Below are positions 1 through 5,257 of a stretch of 6,441 bases of DNA, one piece after another. Source of the DNA: DASUDX01 sp036275365 (GTDB lineage Bacteria; Pseudomonadota; Gammaproteobacteria; Nevskiales; Nevskiaceae); NCBI GenBank assembly GCA_036275365.1, contig DASUDX010000056.1:1-6441 (forward strand). The letters are read 5' to 3'. The translations under genes were made by a program, and so were the position numbers. The notes beneath the pieces are model-generated. The model made no database searches. It was not told where the DNA came from and saw only the letters and a program-made list of their open reading frames with translations. Position 1 is the stretch's first letter. Every line of letters starts with the position of its first letter.

Positions 1-615
1 GGCCTCGACTACGAGGTGCGCCGCTACCAGCGCGATCCCAAGACCATGCTGGCGCCGGCGGAACTGCGTGCGGTGCATCCGCTGGGCAAGTCGCCGGTGC
101 TCGAGGACGGTGGCCAGCGCATCGCCGAATCCGGTGCCATCGTCGAGTACCTGGTCGAACGCTACGGCCGCCACCTGCGTCCCGCCGAGGACAGTCCCGA
201 CCGCTGGCGCTACACCTACTGGCTGCATTTCGCCGAGGGTTCGGCGATGCCGCCGCTGCTGCTCAAGCTGATCTTCGATCGCATCGAAACCACGCCGATG
301 CCCTTCTTCGTCAAGCCGGTGGCGCGGGCGATCTCGGGCAAGGCCAAGCAGGCCTTCATCCTGCCCAACATCCGCCTGCATCTGGATTTCCTCGAGGCCG
401 AGCTGGCCAAGGCCGAGTGGTTTGCCGGCGATCAGTTCACCGCCGCCGACATCCAGATGAGCTTCCCGCTGGAGGCCGCCGCCGCCCGCGGCGGGCTCGA
501 TGCCTCGCGTCCGCGCCTGCATGCCTTCCTGCAGCGCATCCACGCACGGCCGGCCTACCAGCGTGCGCTGGAGGCGGGCGGACCCTATGCCCTGATGATG
601 GGCATGCCGAGCTGA
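1..615 (+). CDS. Glutathione S-transferase, Gtt1-like (5' end outside window)
   Basis: Cytosolic glutathione transferase, expected to conjugate glutathione to electrophiles or act as a thiol peroxidase; the substrate cannot be read from sequence. Reading is open from base 1, giving 204 visible residues; roughly the first 20-25, including the catalytic Ser/Cys/Tyr region, lie outside. Numbering from base 1: the rest of the thioredoxin-like domain includes the GKSPVL cis-proline loop (30-34) and the E43-S44-G45 motif that binds the gamma-glutamyl part of glutathione. The all-helical C-terminal domain holds HFAEGSAMPPL (76-86), typical of Gtt1-like members as I know them, and the N-capping box T147-AA-D150 that stabilises the family fold. 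It ends MMGMPS and stops with TGA at 613-615. The next likely gene starts 143 bp downstream beyond several hairpins, so it is probably not part of that operon. The family call is firm; the subfamily is moderate. Confidence 0.93.
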   Translation, partial: GLDYEVRRYQRDPKTMLAPAELRAVHPLGKSPVLEDGGQRIAESGAIVEYLVERYGRHLRPAEDSPDRWRYTYWLHFAEGSAMPPLLLKLIFDRIETTPMPFFVKPVARAISGKAKQAFILPNIRLHLDFLEAELAKAEWFAGDQFTAADIQMSFPLEAAAARGGLDASRPRLHAFLQRIHARPAYQRALEAGGPYALMMGMPS

Positions 616-671
616 GCGCAGCCGCCGTGCGCGCGGTCACGACTTTTCCCGCCCGCTGATCTACCCTTGCC

Positions 672-694
672 CTCCCCGGTGTGATGCCGGGGAG
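672..694 (+). terminator. Stem-loop, possible terminator or 5' leader hairpin
   Basis: Perfect 8-bp inverted repeat: CTCCCCGG (672-679) and CCGGGGAG (687-694) around a 7-nt loop. It lies 57 bp after the glutathione transferase stop. No T-run follows, so it is not a classical intrinsic terminator. If the operon promoter uses the TACCCT at 662-667 as its -10 box, this hairpin would form the extreme 5' end of the next transcript instead. Confidence 0.4.
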
Positions 695-702
695 TCCATT
701 CG

Positions 703-718
703 GCCGCTGGGGAGCGGC
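703..718 (+). repeat. Second leader stem-loop
   Basis: Perfect 6-bp inverted repeat GCCGCT (703-708) / AGCGGC (713-718) with a GGGG loop. It is the middle one of three consecutive dyads between the glutathione transferase and the small membrane peptide. In GC-rich DNA a 6-bp stem is weak evidence alone; its place between two longer dyads makes it worth listing. Confidence 0.3.
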
Positions 719-729
719 GCGCGCAAGCG

Positions 730-746
730 GCATCCGGTCCGGATGC
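730..746. promoter_or_regulatory. 17-bp palindrome, candidate operator
   Basis: GCATCCGG-T-CCGGATGC is a perfect dyad with 8-bp arms around a single central base. It ends just before the purine-rich ribosome binding site of the small peptide gene at 759. A one-base centre suits a dimeric DNA-binding protein better than an RNA hairpin. The half-site CATCCGG recurs at 924-930 and 1302-1308, and the related ATCCGGAT occurs at 887-894 and 1303-1310, all in or just before the AraC-type regulator gene. Regulator binding here is an inference only. Confidence 0.4.
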
Positions 747-758
747 GAGGGGGAGGGA
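747..758 (+). promoter_or_regulatory. Purine-rich ribosome binding site of the small ORF
   Basis: An unbroken 12-purine run GAGGGGGAGGGA abuts the ATG at 759. The GAGG at 747-750 is 8 nt from the start codon, a good spacing; the GGAGG at 752-756 is too close to be used. This site is a main reason to regard the 42-codon ORF as translated. Confidence 0.55.
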
Positions 759-887
759 ATGAAGACGCGGCTCTGGAACTGGCGCAGCCTGCTATGGCTG
801 GCGCTCGCGCTCGCCATGATCGCGCTGGACTTCGGCGCCGCGCCGGAGGCGGGCCCCGCGGCTCTTGCCGGCTACACGCCTGGCTGA
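759..887 (+). CDS. Small single-span membrane peptide (42 aa), function unknown
   Basis: I do not recognise this peptide. Its N-terminus MKTRLWNWR is basic and holds Trp at 6 and 8. A hydrophobic stretch (about residues 11-24, SLLWLALALAMIAL) is long enough for one short membrane span or an uncleaved signal, and an Ala/Gly/Pro-rich tail ends in YTPG. Two things support it as a real gene: the strong purine-rich ribosome binding site, and G or C at the third position in 38 of 42 sense codons by my count. It stops with TGA at 885-887, in the same reading frame as the downstream regulator, with no other stop between them. It could be a small membrane protein, a leader peptide controlling regulator translation, or the broken-off front of a longer regulator; I favour the first two. 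Confidence 0.5.
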   Translation: MKTRLWNWRSLLWLALALAMIALDFGAAPEAGPAALAGYTPG

Positions 888-935
888 TCCGGATTGGCGG
901 CGCCGGCTGCGCGGCTCTGGCAGCATCCGGCGGCG

Positions 936-1667
936 ATGAGCGCCGGCAGTTCCCATTCCTGGCAGGGCCAGGTCCGTCTGGGCCTGGGCTGGGCCTTGTT
1001 CCAGGGCCAGGCCGGGGATAACCAGCCGCATGCCCATCACGCCCTGCAGCTGGTGCTCGCGGCATCTCCAGTGCGGGTCTGGGTGGCGGGGCAGGGCGAG
1101 TGCGAGGCCCCCGGGCTGCTGATCGGCGCCGATGTGCTGCACCGCCTGCACCCAAGCCCGGCGAGCCTCACCCTGGTGTATCTGGATCGCCAGTCGCGCG
1201 CGGGCCAGCAGCTGGCCCCGGTCGCCGGTGCGGCGCTGCGCCTTCTCTCCGCCGCGCAGGTCAGCGCCTTGCAGGCAGCGCTGCGTTCACCAGAGGCGGT
1301 CCATCCGGATCAGCTGCTGCTGCGCCATCTGGGGTCGGCGGCCACGGGCGAGGCGCTGTCCGATCACTGGCTGGCGCCGCTGGAAGCCGCGCTCGCCGGC
1401 CCGGCCAGTGCCGACCAGCTGGCCCGCGCCATGGGCCTGTCCACTCCGCGCTTTCTGCACCGGGTGAAGGCGAGCACCGGCCTGCCGCTGCGGCCCTACC
1501 GACGCTGGCGGCGCCTGATCGGCGCGCTCACGGCGGTGCTGCAGGGCCAGTCGATGACCGCGGCCGCCCATGCCGCCGGCTTTGCCGATGCGGCGCACTT
1601 CACCCGCACCTGCCGGCGCCATTTCGGCATCACCCCCAGCGCACTCGGCCGCCTCGCCGGCAGCTGA
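936..1667 (+). CDS. AraC-family transcriptional regulator
   Basis: DNA-binding regulator of 243 residues from ATG 936. The N-terminal half is cupin-like, with the His-rich strand QPHAHHALQLVL (residues 31-42), which in this family forms a sensing domain; the ligand is unknown. The C-terminal AraC/XylS domain carries two helix-turn-helix units: LARAMGLSTPRFLHRVKASTG (162-181 and the following Gly) and, at 207-236, AHAAGFADAAHFTRTCRRHF with the conserved GF-D-HF-R-RR-FG-TP pattern. Start choice is open: TTG 894 would add 14 residues and lies 6 nt after the TGA of the small ORF, whereas ATG 936 gives a usual N-terminus. Neither has a strong ribosome binding site, so translation may be coupled to the small ORF. 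The membrane hydroxylase gene starts 62 bp downstream on the same strand and is the most likely target. Repeated CATCCGG half-sites in and before this gene hint at autoregulation. Confidence 0.88.
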   Translation: MSAGSSHSWQGQVRLGLGWALFQGQAGDNQPHAHHALQLVLAASPVRVWVAGQGECEAPGLLIGADVLHRLHPSPASLTLVYLDRQSRAGQQLAPVAGAALRLLSAAQVSALQAALRSPEAVHPDQLLLRHLGSAATGEALSDHWLAPLEAALAGPASADQLARAMGLSTPRFLHRVKASTGLPLRPYRRWRRLIGALTAVLQGQSMTAAAHAAGFADAAHFTRTCRRHFGITPSALGRLAGS

Positions 1668-1729
1668 TTCGTTCAAGACCGCCAATCGCCGCCCGGCCAA
1701 GCTGGGCGCCACTGGCGGAAGACTTGACG

Positions 1730-2584
1730 ATGAAACGATCACTGCGTGTTGCGATCCGTTATGGCGCCTATCCGGTGGTGGCGGGCGGCACCCTGCTGAC
1801 GCTGCTGGGGCTGGCCGGCGCCGGCGTGGGCTACTGGCCCATGTTCCCGCTGCTCAGCCTGGGCGGCCTGCTCGCGGTGCTGGCACTGGAGCGGCTGCAG
1901 CCGTTCGAGGCGGCCTGGCAGGCCGACCACGGCGGTGATACGCGGGTGGACCTGCTGCACCTGCTGGTCAGCCAGGTCCTGATCCAGACCGCGGTGGCGC
2001 TGGCCTTCGGCGCGCGCGCGGCCCTGCCCGGGCTGCCGCGGCTGTGGCCAGACCAGGCGCCGATGGCGGTGCAGATCCTGCTCGCTGGCCTGGTCATGGA
2101 TGCCGGGCTCTATGCCATGCACCGGCTCAGCCACACCCAGGGCTGGCTCTGGCGCCTGCATGCCCTGCATCACGGGCCGCGCCGGCTCTATGGCCTGAAC
2201 AGCGGACGCCGGCATCCGCTCTCCGCCCTGGCCCTGGCCCTGCCCGGGCTGACCCTGCTGATGGGGCTGGGCGTGACCCCGATTGCGCTTGGCGCCTGGC
2301 TGGCCTTCATGAGCGTGCATCTGGCCTTCCAGCACGCCAACCTCGACTACCGCCTTGGCCCGATGCGGCGCTGGCTGGCGGTGGCCGAGATGCACCGCTG
2401 GCATCACCGGCGCGATCACCGCGAGGCGCAGGTCAACTACGGCGAGGTGTTCCTGTTCTGGGATGCCCTGTTCGGCACCCGCCATCTGCCGCCAGCCGAG
2501 CCCGCGCGCTTCGCCGTGGGGCTGGACGAAGCCTCGCCCCCCGAGGCCTATCTCGCCCAGCTGCGCTGGCCGTTTCGGACTTGA
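1730..2584 (+). CDS. Fatty acid hydroxylase/sterol desaturase family membrane enzyme
   Basis: Integral membrane di-iron enzyme of 284 residues (FA_hydroxylase family) that uses O2 to hydroxylate or desaturate a lipid-like substrate. The bacterial members are diverse and the substrate here is unknown. Hydrophobic segments lie at about residues 13-33, 37-55, 76-97, 112-130 and 165-200. The histidine clusters that bind iron are intact: HRLSH (131-135), HALHH (144-148), HANL (202-205), HRWHH (222-226) and H230. The typical end NYGEVFLFWDALFGT (236-250) follows. The ATG at 1730 is chosen because GGAAGA (1717-1722) sits 7 nt upstream; the frame stays open far upstream only because it shadows the AraC gene. 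The 62-bp gap to that gene suggests co-transcription, so expression is probably under the AraC-type regulator. No damage or missing ligand is visible. Confidence 0.9.
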   Translation: MKRSLRVAIRYGAYPVVAGGTLLTLLGLAGAGVGYWPMFPLLSLGGLLAVLALERLQPFEAAWQADHGGDTRVDLLHLLVSQVLIQTAVALAFGARAALPGLPRLWPDQAPMAVQILLAGLVMDAGLYAMHRLSHTQGWLWRLHALHHGPRRLYGLNSGRRHPLSALALALPGLTLLMGLGVTPIALGAWLAFMSVHLAFQHANLDYRLGPMRRWLAVAEMHRWHHRRDHREAQVNYGEVFLFWDALFGTRHLPPAEPARFAVGLDEASPPEAYLAQLRWPFRT

Positions 2585-2596
2585 GCGGTCGAAGGG

Positions 2597-2651
2597 CTGT
2601 CATGGGGCGCCGCGCGGCCGTCATCCCCTCATCACCGGGCTGACACCGGGC
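2597..2651 (+). promoter_or_regulatory. Candidate Pho-box-like half-sites and CACCGGGC direct repeat
   Basis: This stretch lies upstream of the 5'-nucleotidase gene. CTGTCAT at 2597-2603 equals the PhoB half-site consensus as I know it for E. coli and relatives. CCGTCAT (2618-2624) and CTGACAC (2640-2646) each match it at 6 of 7 (counting C as allowed at the last position) and are 22 bp apart, i.e. two 11-bp periods, with a weak 4-of-7 match at 2629 between them. The first site is out of register by 1 bp. In addition CACCGGGC occurs twice at 11-bp spacing (2633-2640, 2644-2651). Phosphate control would suit a nucleotidase, but the sites are degenerate and chance is possible. Confidence 0.25.
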
Positions 2652-2717
2652 CGGCCTAGGGTCCGGTGGCGGGTTCCAGGAAGGACCCGTTTCCTTCCCT
2701 TGTCATTGGAGACCCTG

Positions 2718-4424
2718 ATGTCCCGTCGATCATTCCCCTGTGCGGTGCTGAGCAGCCTGCTGCTCGGCTGTGCAAGTCTCGCTCCGCTGTCGGCCCAGGC
2801 CCGCGAGGTGCCGATCCAGATCCTGGCCATCAACGATTTCCACGGCAATCTCGAGGCCATTCCCAGCACCAGTTCCTCCGGCCGTGTGGGCAGCGTGCCG
2901 GCCGGTGGCGCGGAGTTCCTGTCGACGCACATCGCCAACCTGCGTGCGCAGAACCCGGAGGGCACCATCGTGGTGTCGGCGGGCGATCTGATCGGTGCCA
3001 GCCCGCTGCTGTCCGGTCTGTTTCACGACGAGCCCACCATCGAGGCGATGAACCAGATCGGTCTCGACTTCAACGCCGTCGGCAACCATGAGTTCGACGA
3101 GGGCATCGGGGAGTTGCGCCGCATGCAGAAGGGCGGTTGCCACCCGGTGGACGGCTGCCAGGATGGCGATGGCTTCGACGGGGCGGATTTCCGCTTCATC
3201 GCCGCCAATGTGGTGCGGGAGCGCGACGGCCGCCCGCTGCTGCGCCCGTTCGGGATCCGCACCATCAACGGTGTCCGCGTGGGCTTCATCGGCATGACCC
3301 TGGAAGCCACCCCTACCATCGTCTCGGCCGCGGGCATCCGCGGCTTCGAGTTCCGGGACGAGGCAGATACCGCCAATGCGCTGATTCCGGAACTGCGCCG
3401 GCGCAATGTGGATGTGATCGTGGTGCTGGTGCACGAGGGCGGCTTCCCCGCCACCTTCGATGTCAACGGCTGCCAGGGCGTCAGCGGTCCGATCGTGGAC
3501 ATCGTCAACCGGCTCGATCCGGCGGTGGATCTGGTCATCTCCGGCCACACCCACCAGCCCTACAACTGCGTGATCAATGGCATTCCCACCACCAGCGCCT
3601 TCTCCTTCGGCCGGGTGGTCACCGAGATCGATCTGACGGTGGACCGCCGCACCAGCACCATCACCTCGATGACGATCAACAACCAGATCGTCACCCGCGA
3701 TGTGCCCCAGGACGGGGCCATCACCCAGCTGATCGAGAAGTACCGCGCCGCCGCCGCGCCGATCGCCAACCGGCCGGTGGGGCGCATCACGGCCGAGTTC
3801 CTGCGCACCAACGATGACAGCCTCGAGCAGGTGATGGGCAATGCCATCGCCGATGCCCAGCGCTTTGCTTCCGAGGCCGCCGGTGCCGAACTCGCCTTCA
3901 TGAACCCGGGTGGGGTGCGCGCGGATCTCAGCTTCGCCAGCTCCTCGGCTGGCGAGGGCGATGGGGTGGTGACTTACGGAGAGCTGTTCAGCGTGCAGCC
4001 CTTCGGCAACGGCCTGCTCACTATGACGCTCACCGGTGCGCAGATTGACGAGGTGCTCGAGCGCCAGTTCTGCGGCATCAACTCGCCGGCCAACAACGGC
4101 TTCTTCCGTGTGCTGCTGCCCTCGGCGGGGGTGCGCTACAGCTGGTCGGAAGCCGCCGCCGGGCAGGCCGATTGTGCAACGGCCAATGCGGTGGACCCGC
4201 TCACGGTGGAGATCAACGGCGAGCCGCTCGACCTCGCGCGCAGCTACCGGGTCACCGTCAACACCTTCCTCGCCGATGGAGGCGATGGCTTCCCCATCTT
4301 CACCCAGGGCACCGAGCGGGTCGGCGGCGTGGTGGATACCGATGCCTTCGAGCAGTACCTGCAGGCCAATGCCGAGGCCGGCCTGAGCCCGCCCGCGCAG
4401 GATCGCATCACCAAGCTGCCGTAA
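2718..4424 (+). CDS. Exported bifunctional metallophosphatase/5'-nucleotidase
   Basis: Periplasmic or surface enzyme of 568 residues that removes phosphate from 5'-nucleotides; UshA/YfkN relatives also hydrolyse UDP-sugars or 2',3'-cyclic nucleotides, so the exact substrate is open. The signal peptide is MSRRSFPCAVLSSLLLGC. It has both a lipobox-like LLGC (Cys18, followed by A-S) and a signal-peptidase-I-like site after SAQA (28), so it may be a lipoprotein or soluble. The calcineurin-like domain (about 33-290) keeps its two-metal ligands: D40-x-H42, D90, N123-H124, H239 and H277-x-H279. The C-terminal nucleotidase domain (about 353-530) has MNPGGVR (395-401), PFGN (428-431) and the substrate-clamping GGDGF (521-525). 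Cysteines of CHPVDGC (141, 147) may form an extracytoplasmic disulfide. GGAG at 2708-2711 lies 6 nt before the ATG. The 133-bp gap upstream and the stem-loop downstream suggest a single-gene transcript. Confidence 0.94.
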   Translation: MSRRSFPCAVLSSLLLGCASLAPLSAQAREVPIQILAINDFHGNLEAIPSTSSSGRVGSVPAGGAEFLSTHIANLRAQNPEGTIVVSAGDLIGASPLLSGLFHDEPTIEAMNQIGLDFNAVGNHEFDEGIGELRRMQKGGCHPVDGCQDGDGFDGADFRFIAANVVRERDGRPLLRPFGIRTINGVRVGFIGMTLEATPTIVSAAGIRGFEFRDEADTANALIPELRRRNVDVIVVLVHEGGFPATFDVNGCQGVSGPIVDIVNRLDPAVDLVISGHTHQPYNCVINGIPTTSAFSFGRVVTEIDLTVDRRTSTITSMTINNQIVTRDVPQDGAITQLIEKYRAAAAPIANRPVGRITAEFLRTNDDSLEQVMGNAIADAQRFASEAAGAELAFMNPGGVRADLSFASSSAGEGDGVVTYGELFSVQPFGNGLLTMTLTGAQIDEVLERQFCGINSPANNGFFRVLLPSAGVRYSWSEAAAGQADCATANAVDPLTVEINGEPLDLARSYRVTVNTFLADGGDGFPIFTQGTERVGGVVDTDAFEQYLQANAEAGLSPPAQDRITKLP

Positions 4425-4436
4425 GGCCGCCGTGGG

Positions 4437-4469
4437 ACCCTCTGGCTGGCGCTGATCCAGCCAGAGGGT
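4437..4469 (+). terminator. Perfect 13-bp stem-loop after the 5'-nucleotidase gene
   Basis: ACCCTCTGGCTGG (4437-4449) and CCAGCCAGAGGGT (4457-4469) pair without mismatch around the 7-nt loop CGCTGAT. It begins 12 bp after the TAA of the nucleotidase gene and ends 44 bp before the exporter start. Position and stability suit a transcript end, but no T-run follows on either strand, so termination would be U-tract-independent, or the structure may protect the 3' end of the mRNA. Confidence 0.6.
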
Positions 4470-4503
4470 GCGCAGGCTCGCTAAGCTCGGCGCCTTTCCA
4501 CGC

Positions 4504-4509
4504 GGAGGG
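4504..4509 (+). promoter_or_regulatory. Ribosome binding site fixing the GTG start of the exporter
   Basis: GGAGGG at 4504-4509 lies 4 nt before GTG 4514, close but usable. No comparable site precedes the in-frame ATG at 4535, seven codons later, which would also cut into the first membrane span. The frame is open upstream into the nucleotidase gene only as a shadow. Confidence 0.6.
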
Positions 4510-4513
4510 TGCC

Positions 4514-5257
4514 GTGCTCGAGGCTTCCACCCTGATGGTGCTCTGCGCCCTGCTGCTCCTGGCCGCCGCGCTCTACAGCTCGGTGGGCCATGCGGGGGCC
4601 TCGGCCTATCTCGCGGCCATGGCCCTGCTGGGCGTGGCACCGGCGGTGATGAAGCCCACCGCCCTGAGCCTCAATGTGCTGGTGGCAAGCCTCGTCACCT
4701 GGCGCTATGCCCGCGCCGGTCTGTTCGAGCCGCGTCTGTTCTGGCCGTTCGCCCTCACCGCCATTCCCGCGGCCTATCTAGGCGGGGGCTGGGTGCTGCC
4801 GGATGTGGTCTATCGCCAGCTGGTCGGCGGGTTGCTCTGGCTGGCCGCCCTGCGCCTGATCGCCACCGGCACCCCCACGGCCGCACCCGGTGGCGCGCCG
4901 CGCCTGTGGCTGGCGCTGCCGGCCGGGGCGCTGATTGGCGGGCTCTCCGGGCTCACCGGCACCGGTGGCGGGATTTTTCTCAGCCCGCTGCTGATCCTCA
5001 GCGGCTGGGCGCTGCCGCGGCAGACGCTGGGTGCGGTGGGCGCCTTCGTGCTGTGCAACTCGCTGGCCGGTCTGGCCGGCAATGCGCGCAGCCTCGGTCA
5101 GCTGCCGTCGGAACTGCCCTGGCTGGTGGCCAGCGTGCTGGCCGGCGCCCTGCTCGGCACCCGCCTGGGCGTCTCCGCCCGGCTGCCGGCCCAGCGCCTG
5201 CAACAGGCGCTGGCGCTGGTGCTGCTGATTGCCGGGGCGAAGCTGCTGTTCAGCTAG
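4514..5257 (+). CDS. TauE/SafE-family membrane anion exporter
   Basis: Multi-span inner-membrane transporter of 247 residues, the usual size of the TauE/SafE family. Members export sulfite, sulfoacetate or other small organic anions; the substrate is not identifiable here. The protein is almost wholly hydrophobic and shows the family's two-fold internal repeat. The first half carries YSSVGHAGASAYLA (21-34) and a following VMKPTALSLNVLVAS (45-59). The second half carries GLSGLTGTGGGIFLSPLL (143-160) and then GAVGAFVLCNSLAGLAGN (173-190). The short polar link around residues 117-130 (ATGTPTAAPGGAPR) separates the halves. GTG 4514 is chosen for its GGAGGG site. The gene follows the nucleotidase but is separated from it by a strong stem-loop, so it probably has its own transcript. 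Its stop lies inside the 3' end of the convergent phosphoesterase gene. No sulfur-metabolism gene is visible nearby to suggest a substrate. Confidence 0.88.
   Translation: MLEASTLMVLCALLLLAAALYSSVGHAGASAYLAAMALLGVAPAVMKPTALSLNVLVASLVTWRYARAGLFEPRLFWPFALTAIPAAYLGGGWVLPDVVYRQLVGGLLWLAALRLIATGTPTAAPGGAPRLWLALPAGALIGGLSGLTGTGGGIFLSPLLILSGWALPRQTLGAVGAFVLCNSLAGLAGNARSLGQLPSELPWLVASVLAGALLGTRLGVSARLPAQRLQQALALVLLIAGAKLLFS

Noticed and set aside
1100..1729. Upstream extension of the hydroxylase frame, giving a 494-residue protein
   Set aside because: The extension is an out-of-frame reading of the AraC gene with Arg/Pro-rich nonsense; ATG 1730 has a good ribosome binding site and begins a normal-length enzyme.
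1739..2485. 248-codon minus-strand frame opposite the hydroxylase
   Set aside because: It is rich in Gln, Pro and Gly with no motif, while the plus strand carries the full set of histidine clusters.
4172..4513. Upstream extension of the exporter frame into the nucleotidase gene
   Set aside because: It overlaps the conserved nucleotidase C-terminus in another frame and passes through the stem-loop; GTG 4514 with GGAGGG is the better start.
2730..4640. 636-codon open frame on the minus strand opposite the 5'-nucleotidase
   Set aside because: The plus strand encodes a complete enzyme with all metal and substrate motifs. The minus frame gives low-complexity Ala/Gly/His/Arg-rich sequence with no recognisable motif, as expected for an antisense shadow in GC-rich DNA.
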